Below are positions 53,957 through 62,309 of a stretch of 64,000 nucleotides of DNA, in pieces. This DNA comes from Mycolicibacterium bacteremicum (GTDB lineage Bacteria; Actinomycetota; Actinomycetes; Mycobacteriales; Mycobacteriaceae): positions 1-64,000 of the forward strand of contig NZ_MVHJ01000020.1 of NCBI RefSeq assembly GCF_002086115.1, read 5' to 3'. The notes below the pieces were generated by a model. That model was given only the letters and a program-made list of their open reading frames with translations, ran no database searches and was not told where the DNA came from. Position numbers and translations under genes: made by a program. Within the stretch, counting starts at the first letter, position 1; each line of letters opens with the position of its first letter.

Positions 53957-55363
53957 TCAGGAGTCGAAGCCCAGGCCCAGCTTGTCCAGGGTGCGCAGCA
54001 GCAGATTGCGCCGGCCGGCCGCATGGTCGGCGCGGTCCAGCGACCACCGGGTTGCCTGGATTCCCACCGAGGCGACAGGTTCCGGCGGGAATGGGAGCGG
54101 CTTCCTGCGCACCATCTCCAACCGGGTGCGCGGCGTCGACACCCCGTCCAACAGGTCGAGACAGACATCGGCGGCGAACCGGGTCGCGCCCACGCCCAGG
54201 CCGGTGAACCCGTTGACATAGGCGACCCGCCCGCGGTGTGCGGTGCCCCAGTGCGCGCAGAACCGGGTGTTGGTGTCGATGGCGCCGGCCCACCGGTGGC
54301 TGAACCGGACATCGTCGAGCTGCGGGAAGGTGATGAAGAAGTGCTCGGCCAACCGCCGGTAGGTCTGCGGCCGGTCCTCGTAGGCCGGATCGACCCGCCG
54401 GCCGAAGTGATAGACGGCGTCATAACCGCCCCACACGATGCGGCTGTCGGCGCTGAGCCGGTAGTAGTGGAACTGGTTGGCGCAGTCCCCGACACCCTGG
54501 CGGCCGGCCCAGCCGATCCGGTCGAGCTGCGCGGCGGTCAGCGGCTCGGTGGACAGCACATAGTCATACACCGGCACGGTGAACCACCGATTACGCCGCA
54601 GCAGGCTGGGAAACACGTTGGTGGCCAACACGACCTGCCGCGCGGTCAGCACGCCCGAGCCGGTGCCGACCCGCAGGCCACCGTCGGCCGACTCCAGCGA
54701 CTGCGCCCTGGTCTGCTCGTGGATCTGCACACCGGCCTCCCGGCAGGCGCGCGCCAGTTCCACGGCCAGCTTTGCCGGATGCACCAGGGCACAGGTGTCC
54801 GGTTCGAACAGCCCCGCCCGGTAGGTCGGCGAGTTGACCTGCGCGCGCACCTGGTCCGCGTCCAGGAAGCTGCCCTCCCCCGCCGCCGCCGACTCGGCCA
54901 GCCAGTCCACCTGATGCGGTTCGGTGGCCACCGTGAGCATGCCGGTGCGCTCCCACTCGGCGTCGAGCCCGAGTCGCTCGATATCGGCGGCCATCCCGTC
55001 CAGGTTCTGCCTACCGAGTTCTTCGAGCGTATCGAATTCAGCTGCCCACCTTGACTTACCGTTCTCGGTCCCGTGGGTCAGGCTGGCGTCGACGAAGCCG
55101 CCGTTGCGTCCGGAGGCGGCCCACCCGATGCGGTCGGCCTCGATCAGCACGACCTTGCGGTCGGGGTGCCGTTCGGCGGCGTGCAGGGCCGCCCACAGTC
55201 CCGTGTATCCGCCGCCGACCACCAGCAGATCGCAGTCCTGCGAGCCGGTCAGCCGCGGATAGTCCGGGCGCCAGATGTCCAGCCACATGGGAGCGAACGT
55301 GCTTGTCGCCAGCGAACGTTCGATCAGCGCGGGGTCGACATGGGCATCGAAGACGGTTCTCAC
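53957..55363 (-). CDS. DAO-family FAD-dependent oxidoreductase
   Basis: A 468-residue flavoprotein like gamma-glutamylputrescine or amino-acid oxidases. DLLVVGGGYTGLWAALHAAERHPDRKVVLIEADRIGWAASGRNGGFVDASL holds the dinucleotide site and the loop near the flavin, and VNGFTGLGVGATRFAADVCLDLL the C-terminal FAD contact. It probably oxidises a secondary or primary amine. The start is GTG at 55363; the open frame extends upstream into the erg3-like gene. Confidence 0.85.
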   Translation of the reverse strand: MRTVFDAHVDPALIERSLATSTFAPMWLDIWRPDYPRLTGSQDCDLLVVGGGYTGLWAALHAAERHPDRKVVLIEADRIGWAASGRNGGFVDASLTHGTENGKSRWAAEFDTLEELGRQNLDGMAADIERLGLDAEWERTGMLTVATEPHQVDWLAESAAAGEGSFLDADQVRAQVNSPTYRAGLFEPDTCALVHPAKLAVELARACREAGVQIHEQTRAQSLESADGGLRVGTGSGVLTARQVVLATNVFPSLLRRNRWFTVPVYDYVLSTEPLTAAQLDRIGWAGRQGVGDCANQFHYYRLSADSRIVWGGYDAVYHFGRRVDPAYEDRPQTYRRLAEHFFITFPQLDDVRFSHRWAGAIDTNTRFCAHWGTAHRGRVAYVNGFTGLGVGATRFAADVCLDLLDGVSTPRTRLEMVRRKPLPFPPEPVASVGIQATRWSLDRADHAAGRRNLLLRTLDKLGLGFDS

Positions 55364-55373
55364 CCTGGGCACC

Positions 55374-56321
55374 CTACGTGCTCGGTGCAGCGGCCGCCGA
55401 CGCTTCGGTCGGTGACACCGCCGGCCCATCGCCGACCGGTCGGGGCGACCACCCGGGCGGGCCGAACGCATAGCCGAGCTTGTCCCGCCAGCGGCGCGCG
55501 CGGCGTACATCACGGGCGATGGCGACGTACTCGTGGGTCTGCAGCGTCCAGATGTTGAAGGTCTCGACCTGTTTGGTCAATCCATAGTGCGGCCGGAACA
55601 ACTCGTCCTGATAGCTGCCGAACATCCGGTCCCAGATGATCAGGATGCCACCGTAGTTCTTGTCCAGGTACTCCGGGTCCATGCCATGGTGCACGCGGTG
55701 GTGCGACGGCGTGTTGAAGACGAATTCGATTGGCCGCCACAGCTTGTCGATACGCTCGGTGTGCACCCAGAATTGGTAGATCAGGTTCACCGAAAAGCTG
55801 GCGAACACCATCCAGGGCGGCACCCCCAGCAGGGGCAGCGGAATCCACATCAGGATCTCGCCGCTGTTGTTCCACTTCTGCCGCAGGGCGGTGGCGAAGT
55901 TGTAGTACCGGCTGGAGTGATGGGCCTGATGGGTGGCCCAGATGAGCCGGACCCGGTGCGCGACGCGGTGATAGGTGTAGAACAGCAGATCCACCCCGAG
56001 CAACGCGATGACCCACGTGTACCACCGGTCGGCGGGCAGCTGCCAGGGCGCGAGGTAGGCGTAGATGGCTGCGTAGCCCAGCAGCGCACCGGCCTTCCAC
56101 GCCGCGGTGGTGGCCACCGACACCAACCCCATCGACAGGCTCGCCCACGCGTCGCGCCGCTGATAGGCCCCCGCCGGGCTGCGCTGCGAATCCAGATGTT
56201 CGAGCCGGCGTGCGGCGGTCCACTCCAGGATGAGCAGCAGCAGGAAGAACGGGATGGCGAACAGCACCGGATCGCGCATCTGCGGCGGCAGCGCGTCGAG
56301 CAACCCGGCGACGGCATCCAT
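55374..56321 (-). CDS. erg3: Sterol desaturase/fatty acid hydroxylase family protein (Erg3-like)
   Basis: A 315-residue membrane protein with the three di-iron His clusters of the superfamily: HRVAH, HQAHHSS and HHRVHHG. About four helices are present at residues 14-33, 48-70, 80-108 and 150-175. Size and position fit Rv1814 (annotated erg3). A real sterol substrate is not proven in mycobacteria. The oxidase gene starts ten bases downstream of it. Confidence 0.88.
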   Translation of the reverse strand: MDAVAGLLDALPPQMRDPVLFAIPFFLLLLILEWTAARRLEHLDSQRSPAGAYQRRDAWASLSMGLVSVATTAAWKAGALLGYAAIYAYLAPWQLPADRWYTWVIALLGVDLLFYTYHRVAHRVRLIWATHQAHHSSRYYNFATALRQKWNNSGEILMWIPLPLLGVPPWMVFASFSVNLIYQFWVHTERIDKLWRPIEFVFNTPSHHRVHHGMDPEYLDKNYGGILIIWDRMFGSYQDELFRPHYGLTKQVETFNIWTLQTHEYVAIARDVRRARRWRDKLGYAFGPPGWSPRPVGDGPAVSPTEASAAAAPST

Positions 56322-56351
56322 GCCTGGAGCCTATCGGGTCACATATCCGGC

Positions 56352-57905
56352 TCAGCGGAAGCTGAGTACCTCCGTGCCCCAGGTTCCGCGCTGGACGCGG
56401 TCGGGGTCGGAGACCACCTGGTCCACGCGGCCGATCAGCAGGTTGGCCCGGTCCTCGTGGTCGTAGCGGCGCCACGGCGGCGCGCCCTCGGCGGCGGGGG
56501 TCCCGCCTGCGGCGAAATTGCACCAGCGCGCCCGCATCCGGCGGGACACCTCGGTACCGGCGGCCAGCCCGCCCAGCTTGAAGGTCGGGTCACGGCGGCC
56601 GGCGACCAGGTTGCCGAAGACGTAGGGCAGCTCGGTGGCGTGCGCGCCGCCCAACCCGACCGCGCGCAGCATCGGGGTGGACCAGTCGAACCGGTACATG
56701 TAGACGGGGGCGACCTCGCCGTGTCCCTCGGCGAACCAGATCGTCGGCATCCGGAACCCCACGTCGCGCGCGACGCCGAGCCCGGGCTTCTTGCCCCGCC
56801 CCCGGTACACCGCACCGATCTGCGCCTGGTCGGGGATCTGCAGCTCGGGCTGCTCGGCGGCGATGGCAGCGAACATCTCGGTGATGGCCCGGCCGGTGAT
56901 CGGCAGCAGCGGTGAGCGCATCCAACGGAACAACGCTGCCTCGTGCTCATTGGTCCCGATGATCAGGGGTACCGGAAGGGTACGGCCGGCGCGGGCGACC
57001 TGTACCGGATAGTCGGGTACCAGGTCGCCGTCGACGATGGGCGCGAAACCCAACGTGCCGGGCGAGAGTCGGGGTACATCGTTGAACAACTGCTTGGACG
57101 CGGCGATGATCGCAGGCACCGGCAGCGTGCCCAACTGATCGGATTGTCTAGCCGTCATCCCGAGTTCGCCGAGGAACTGCGCGCCGATGCGTTGTGCCCG
57201 CTCCCGGTCGTAGACGGAGGTCACCGGCGAGCTCTGCGCGATGGCCCGACCGAACAGACCCTCGGCGGCCGGGCTGGCCAGCAGGGTGGTCACCACACCG
57301 GCACCGGCCGATTCGCCGAACAGCGTCACCCGTTCGGGGTCGCCACCGAAGTTGGCGATGTTGTCGCGGACCCAGTGCAGCGCGAAGAGCACGTCGCGCA
57401 GACCGGGATTGGTGTCGAAGCCGTCGCCGAGCCAGGACAGATCCAGGAAGCCGAATGCCCCCAACCGGTAGTTGACGGTCACCACGACGACATCGCCGTC
57501 GGCGGCCAGCACCCGGCCGTTGTAGAGCGGCTGCGCACTCGAGCCCAGCACATAGGCGCCGCCGTGCACCCAGACCAGCACCGGCTTCGGTTGTCCGGTC
57601 CGGCGCGGCGCCCAGATGTTCAGCGTCAGACAGTCGGTCCCCTGCGGAGCGCCCAGATCCAGCGGCACCCGCGGATCGGTCGGCTGCGGGCACACCGGGC
57701 CCATCCGGGTGGCGTCAGCGGGCTCGGTCCACTGCTGCGGCGGCTGCGGCGCCCGCCAGCGCAGGTCGCCGACCGGCGCGGCGGCGTAGCGGATGCCCAG
57801 CCAGTGCTCGACGGTGCCGTCGCCACCCCCGCGCACGGGGCCGTACCGGGTATCGACGACGGCGGCGTCGTCCACCGCATTCTGCGTATCGGTCACGTCC
57901 TCCAT
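56352..57905 (-). CDS. Type-B carboxylesterase/lipase
   Basis: A 517-residue alpha/beta hydrolase. Nucleophile motif GESAGAG with the Ser near residue 196, oxyanion loop VWVHGGAYVLGSS, NYRLGAFGFLDL and the late GGAHATELPYVFGN with the catalytic His. There is no signal peptide from the ATG at 57905; an alternative GTG or ATG further upstream adds no hydrophobic segment. Related mycobacterial proteins are called LipT. The substrate is unknown. Confidence 0.88.
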   Translation of the reverse strand: MEDVTDTQNAVDDAAVVDTRYGPVRGGGDGTVEHWLGIRYAAAPVGDLRWRAPQPPQQWTEPADATRMGPVCPQPTDPRVPLDLGAPQGTDCLTLNIWAPRRTGQPKPVLVWVHGGAYVLGSSAQPLYNGRVLAADGDVVVVTVNYRLGAFGFLDLSWLGDGFDTNPGLRDVLFALHWVRDNIANFGGDPERVTLFGESAGAGVVTTLLASPAAEGLFGRAIAQSSPVTSVYDRERAQRIGAQFLGELGMTARQSDQLGTLPVPAIIAASKQLFNDVPRLSPGTLGFAPIVDGDLVPDYPVQVARAGRTLPVPLIIGTNEHEAALFRWMRSPLLPITGRAITEMFAAIAAEQPELQIPDQAQIGAVYRGRGKKPGLGVARDVGFRMPTIWFAEGHGEVAPVYMYRFDWSTPMLRAVGLGGAHATELPYVFGNLVAGRRDPTFKLGGLAAGTEVSRRMRARWCNFAAGGTPAAEGAPPWRRYDHEDRANLLIGRVDQVVSDPDRVQRGTWGTEVLSFR

Positions 57906-58014
57906 AGTGGCACCGCGCCGGTCCCGCGCACCGATTCGTGATGCGACCCATACATTCACTCGCGCTGCTCACAACCCTCGGCACCGGCCCGACGTGACCG
58001 TAGCCTCACCGGCC

Positions 58015-59268
58015 ATGGCCATCGACATCGCTGAAACCGCCACCACCGTCCCCGTTCTGGACACCGCCGAGGCAGCGCTGGCCGCTGCCGACGCGGTGGC
58101 CACCGAGTTGGCCGCCCGGTCAGCCGAATACGAGCGTGCGGGCACCTCGCTGGAGCCGCAGCTGCGCCTGGTCGCCGAGGCCGGTCTGCTCTCCGTTCCG
58201 GTGCCCGCCGCGCACGGCGGGCCCGGCCTGCCCGCCTCGATACAGATTGAGGTACTGCGCAGACTGTCCCGCGGCGACGGGTCGGTCGGGCAACTGCTGC
58301 TGGCACATTTCGTTATCTCGCAGGCGATTTCGGGCCTGCCCATCGACCAGCAGCCCGCGCCCCGCATCTACGGCGATATCCTGGCCGGTGGTCAGCTGGG
58401 CAACGCGACCGCCGAACGCGGCACCGCCAGTGCGCTGGACCGGCGCACCACCGTGACGCGCCGCGCGGACGGTACCTGGGAGCTCAACGGTGTGAAGTAC
58501 TACGCCACAGGAACTCTGGGGGCACGCTGGATCGCGGTGGCCGCGCTGGTGGCCGACAAACCCGGTGAGACGGCGACGATGTTCGTCCGGCCCGACCAGG
58601 ACGGCGTCACCCTCGATCTGGAGAAGTGGTCGGCGTTCGGGCAACGCGGCACCCGCAGCGGTGAGGTGCGCCTCGAACGTGTTGTCGTCGAGGACGACCT
58701 GGTCATCGAGGAGGGGCCGGCACCCGATCCGGTAGACGGCCCGCCGACCGTGCTGGGCGCCTACGACCAGGCCCTGCACGCCGCGATCGACATCGGGATC
58801 GCCCGCGCCGCACTCGAAGACGGCGCGCAGTTCGTGTCGACACGGACCCGGCCGTGGAAGGAGGCGCTCGACGCCGGGATCGACCGCGCCGACGAGGAGC
58901 CGCACATCGTGCGGCGGTTCGGCGAACTGACCGCACGGTTGTGGGCGCTGGAGGCGCTGCTGGCCCGCGGCGCGGCGCTGGTGGACGAGGGTCAGGCCGC
59001 CGAGGAGTTGTCCCGCGACGCGGCGGCGCAGGCCAGCCTTACCGTCGCCGCGGCCAAGGCGCTGGCCCAGGAGTTCGGCGTCGAGATCGCCGGCGGCATC
59101 TTCGAACTCACCGGCACCGCCGGCACCGACGGTGAGGTGAACCTGGACCGGCACTGGCGCAATGTGCGTACCCACTCACTGCACGACCCGGCCCGCTGGA
59201 AATACGTCCACCTGGGCAACCACACGCTGCGTGGCACCCGGCCGCCGCGGCTGGGCCTGGTCCTCTAG
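58015..59268 (+). CDS. Acyl-CoA-dehydrogenase-fold flavin monooxygenase (SfnB/DszC-like)
   Basis: A 417-residue protein. Features fit the SfnB/DszC group rather than true dehydrogenases: YERAGTSLEPQLRLVAEAGLLSVPVPAAHGG, DGTWELNGVKYYATGTLGARWIAVAALV, and the late RHWRNVRTHSLHDPARWKYVHLGNHTL in place of the acyl-CoA catalytic Glu region. DszC oxidises thiophenes and SfnB acts in dimethylsulfone use. A TAGCCT hexamer at 58001-58006 lies eight bases before the ATG. The next gene follows after 12 bases. Confidence 0.83.
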   Translation: MAIDIAETATTVPVLDTAEAALAAADAVATELAARSAEYERAGTSLEPQLRLVAEAGLLSVPVPAAHGGPGLPASIQIEVLRRLSRGDGSVGQLLLAHFVISQAISGLPIDQQPAPRIYGDILAGGQLGNATAERGTASALDRRTTVTRRADGTWELNGVKYYATGTLGARWIAVAALVADKPGETATMFVRPDQDGVTLDLEKWSAFGQRGTRSGEVRLERVVVEDDLVIEEGPAPDPVDGPPTVLGAYDQALHAAIDIGIARAALEDGAQFVSTRTRPWKEALDAGIDRADEEPHIVRRFGELTARLWALEALLARGAALVDEGQAAEELSRDAAAQASLTVAAAKALAQEFGVEIAGGIFELTGTAGTDGEVNLDRHWRNVRTHSLHDPARWKYVHLGNHTLRGTRPPRLGLVL

Positions 59269-59280
59269 GAGGTACCGATC

Positions 59281-60375
59281 ATGGGATATGACAACAACTT
59301 CTACCTGACCGGCAGCATCAACCAACCCACCGTCGAGGATGCCTTCCGGTTCGTCGGTACCCGGTTGCAGCGGCGCGACGCGGGACGCACCGCCGGGGTG
59401 AAGCGGGTACCCGATGGTGAGCCCGGCGACCGGGCCAACTGGGTGCTGACGCAGACGCCCCACTTCCTGGACAACCCGACGCTGGACGTGGTCGACATCG
59501 CAGGCCGCAGGCTGGCCCGACTCAAACCCGGTAGCACCGCGGCGGATATCCGATTCCCGGCATTCGACTACGCCGACCACGCCATCGCCTCGTATGCAAA
59601 GTTCCGTGCCGCCCGGGACCGCGGCGAACTGGCACCCGAGTCCAAGTTCCTGGTGTCCATCCCGACACCGTTCAACGCGGTGAACTTCTTCGTCGACTTC
59701 GATTCGCAGGTCGAGGTGGCCCGCGCCTACGAGGTGCCGTTGCGCGACAGCGTCGAGCAGATCCAGGCCGCCATCCCACACCGGGATCTGGCGATCCAGT
59801 GGGACCTACCGGTCGAGGATGCCACCGTCGAAGGGTGGTTCCCCAACCCGTACAAGGACTTCGAGGAGATCTATGCCGTCACCGCACGCCCGGCCTCCTG
59901 GGTGTACGAGGACGTCGAGCTGACCTTCCACCTGTGCTACGGCGACTCCAAGTTCGGGGCCTCACCCTTCATGGGGGACCCACCGGACGAGGCGGCCGCC
60001 GCCCGCGGCGGTCGGCACGTCCATCCGCGGGACGCATCGGTGATCGTCGCGGTGGCCAACGGGTTGTCCCGCCACGTCCCGCGGCGCATCGATGCCATCC
60101 AGGCCGCCACGGTCACGGCCTGGAACCGGCTGGCGCACTGGCAGCCGCTGGCGAATCTGGCGATCGAACCGGAAACCGAGTTCTTCCTCGGGCTGCTGCA
60201 TGCCGAGGACGGTGCCGCCGGTGCCCGCTACCGGGCCGCGCTGGCCGCGAAGTTCCTGCCCCACTTCGGCATCTCGACCGAATGCGGGCTGGGTAGGCAT
60301 TCGGCCGACCAGCTCGATCAGGTGGTGGCGGCGGTGGACGAACTGTTCGAGACCCGGCAGGCCGCCCCGGCGTGA
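59281..60375 (+). CDS. MetE-like (cobalamin-independent methyltransferase superfamily) protein
   Basis: A 364-residue TIM-barrel protein that I assign to the UROD/MetE-like superfamily. The evidence is LAIQWDLPVED (barrel strand), FHLCYGDS with H217-x-C219, and ISTECGLGRH with C335, which resemble the zinc ligands and the PDCGLKTR-type segment of MetE. The N-terminal MetE domain is absent. The ATG has AGGAGGT upstream and follows the SfnB-like gene by 12 bases. A role in demethylating or thiol-trapping a sulfur substrate is inferred. The exact reaction is unknown. Confidence 0.65.
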   Translation: MGYDNNFYLTGSINQPTVEDAFRFVGTRLQRRDAGRTAGVKRVPDGEPGDRANWVLTQTPHFLDNPTLDVVDIAGRRLARLKPGSTAADIRFPAFDYADHAIASYAKFRAARDRGELAPESKFLVSIPTPFNAVNFFVDFDSQVEVARAYEVPLRDSVEQIQAAIPHRDLAIQWDLPVEDATVEGWFPNPYKDFEEIYAVTARPASWVYEDVELTFHLCYGDSKFGASPFMGDPPDEAAAARGGRHVHPRDASVIVAVANGLSRHVPRRIDAIQAATVTAWNRLAHWQPLANLAIEPETEFFLGLLHAEDGAAGARYRAALAAKFLPHFGISTECGLGRHSADQLDQVVAAVDELFETRQAAPA

Positions 60376-60383
60376 TGCCCGGC

Positions 60384-60395
60384 TAGGTTAGCGGC
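60384..60395 (+). promoter_or_regulatory. -10 element for a leaderless SMR operon
   Basis: TAGGTT (60384-60389) lies six bases before the GTG at 60396, with no ribosome binding site. The transcript is predicted to start at the GTG. Confidence 0.42.
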
Positions 60396-60734
60396 GTGCG
60401 CAAGTGGGCCTTGTTGGGTGCAGCGATTGCCGTCGAGGTCGCCGCGACGTTGTCTCTGCGCGCCTCCCAGGATCATTCGGCGTGGTTGATCGTCGTGGTG
60501 ACCGGTTACGTGTCGGCGTTCGTGCTGATGGCGGCGGTGCTGCGCGCCGGTATGCCGATCGGCGTGGCCTACGGCATCTGGGGCGCGACCGGTACCGCCG
60601 CGACGGCCACCATCGCGGCGGTGGTCTTCGGTGAGGCCTTCACCTGGCCGCTGGCGGTGGGGATCGCGCTGATCATCGCCGGCGTGCTGCTGGTCGAACT
60701 GGGATCGCACCCCGCCGCCGAGGTGTCGCCGTGA
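60396..60734 (+). CDS. SMR-family efflux protein, subunit 1 of a pair
   Basis: A 112-residue protein with four transmembrane helices. The first helix AAIAVEVAATLSLRAS holds the conserved Glu of small multidrug resistance transporters, and GMPIGVAYGIWGATGTAATATIAAVVFGEAFTWP is the family core. It overlaps the second SMR gene by four bases, as expected for a heterodimeric pair such as EbrAB. The substrates are probably cations or guanidinium-type compounds. Confidence 0.87.
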   Translation: MRKWALLGAAIAVEVAATLSLRASQDHSAWLIVVVTGYVSAFVLMAAVLRAGMPIGVAYGIWGATGTAATATIAAVVFGEAFTWPLAVGIALIIAGVLLVELGSHPAAEVSP

Positions 60735-61057
60735 TGTGGCTGGCGCTGGCCGGCGCCATCGGCATGGAGGTGCTCGCGACGCTGGCGCTGCGGGCCTCCG
60801 ACGGATTCCGTCGCCGACGCTGGATCGCGCCGGTGGTCACCGGCTATGCGATCTCATTCACCCTGCTGTGGCTGTCCTTGTCGCTGGGCATGCCGGTCGG
60901 CGTCGCCTACGGCGTGTGGACGGCCTGTGGTGTCGCGCTGGTCGCGGTGGCCGCCCGGGTGCTCTTCGCCGACCCCCTGACCTGGAAGATGGCCGCCGGG
61001 ATCGCGCTGATCGTGGCCGGGGTGCTCACGATCGAGATGGCCGGCGTGGTCCACTGA
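60731..61057 (+). CDS. SMR-family efflux protein, subunit 2 of a pair
   Basis: A 108-residue four-helix protein: LAGAIGMEVLATLALRASDGF with the essential Glu, then GMPVGVAYGVWTACGVALVAVAARVLFADPLTW. The Arg-rich loop FRRRRW differs from the uncharged loop of subunit 1, so the two may insert with opposite orientation. The 3' end overlaps the convergent MFS gene by 32 bases. Confidence 0.87.
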   Translation: MMWLALAGAIGMEVLATLALRASDGFRRRRWIAPVVTGYAISFTLLWLSLSLGMPVGVAYGVWTACGVALVAVAARVLFADPLTWKMAAGIALIVAGVLTIEMAGVVH

Positions 61058-62213
61058 GCACACCGGGGATGCCGGCGAGTACCGCGACCAGCAGACCCAC
61101 CGCAGGCACCAGCAGAAGTCCGGTCCGCAGCCCGGCGGCATCGGCGATCAGCCCGATCACCGGTGGCGAGGCCACGAATCCCAGCCGCATCAGCCAGGCC
61201 ACCGCGGTCAGCCCGGTACCCGGACGCAACCCGGGCAGCCGGTCGGCCCCGTGCATGGCCGCCGGCACCAGCGTCGCGACACCCAGACCGACCGCCGCAA
61301 AACCGGCGATCGTGCCCGGCACCGACGGAAAAGCAAGGGCCAGGCCCATACCCGCGGCGATCACCAGACCGCCGGTCCCCGTCACCGCCCGCTCACCGAA
61401 CCTGTCCACCATGCGATCACCTGTGAGCCGTCCGACGAACATGCACCCGATCAGTGCGACGTAGCCGAGCACCGCAACCGGCCCCACGGCGCCGACCCCG
61501 TCGCGCAGGTAGAGCGTGGCCCAGGTACCGCCCACATCCTCGATGACGGCGCCGGCAATGGCGATCATGATCAGCGCGGCCAGCAACGCGTACACCCGCG
61601 GGCCGGCCCGGCGCCCGGCGCCGACGGCACCGTCGCGATGTTCGTCGACATGATCCGGGCCGGACAGCAGAAACCGATACGCCGTCAGTGCCACCGCGGC
61701 GAACAGCACGGCGACGATGCCGAGGTGGACCGCGCGGTCGATCCCCAGGGCGATGGCCGCGGCACCCATCGAGCCGCCGAGAAGGCCGCCGGCCGCCCAC
61801 ACCGCATGCAGGGAGTTGATGATCGACCGCCCGTAACGCTGCTGAACCCGCAGGCCGTGGGCGTTCTGCGCGACGTCGGTGACCGCATCGCAGGCACCGC
61901 CGACGAACAGCGCCCCGGCCAGCAACGCCGGTGTGCCCGCCAGACCGGCGGCCGCGATCAGAGCGGCCAGCAGCACCGAGGAACCGACCGCGGCCCGCGC
62001 CGACCCGAACCTGCGGATGACGGCGCCGGCGGTCAGCCCTGCCACCAGCGCGCCGGTGGCGAATGCCGCGACGACGGCACCGTAACCGGCATTCGACAGG
62101 CCCAGGTCGGTCTTGATCTCCGGGTACCGGGGCAGCAGGTTGGCGAACATCGCGCCGTTGGTCAAGAAGAGCGCGGCCACCGCGATCCTGGCCCGGCGGT
62201 CCTGCACGGTCAT
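61026..62213 (-). CDS. MFS transporter
   Basis: A 395-residue protein with about 12 helices: RIAVAALFLTNGAMFANLLPRYPEIKTDLGLSNAGYGAVVAAFATGALVAGL and the central loop SGPDHVDEHRDGAVGAGRRAG. It resembles the YbjJ-like or sugar/drug group of MFS. ATG at 62213 follows GGAG; a further ATG at 62228 is in frame. The substrate is unknown. Confidence 0.85.
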   Translation of the reverse strand: MTVQDRRARIAVAALFLTNGAMFANLLPRYPEIKTDLGLSNAGYGAVVAAFATGALVAGLTAGAVIRRFGSARAAVGSSVLLAALIAAAGLAGTPALLAGALFVGGACDAVTDVAQNAHGLRVQQRYGRSIINSLHAVWAAGGLLGGSMGAAAIALGIDRAVHLGIVAVLFAAVALTAYRFLLSGPDHVDEHRDGAVGAGRRAGPRVYALLAALIMIAIAGAVIEDVGGTWATLYLRDGVGAVGPVAVLGYVALIGCMFVGRLTGDRMVDRFGERAVTGTGGLVIAAGMGLALAFPSVPGTIAGFAAVGLGVATLVPAAMHGADRLPGLRPGTGLTAVAWLMRLGFVASPPVIGLIADAAGLRTGLLLVPAVGLLVAVLAGIPGVLSGPRRPSRS

Positions 62214-62309
62214 GACTCCGGACACCATGGCCGACGACGATACTGACGCCGGGGCCGGCGACTCCGGCCGGTCCGGCGTGGCCGCCGGCGATCCGGCAAG
62301 ATTGGGTGC

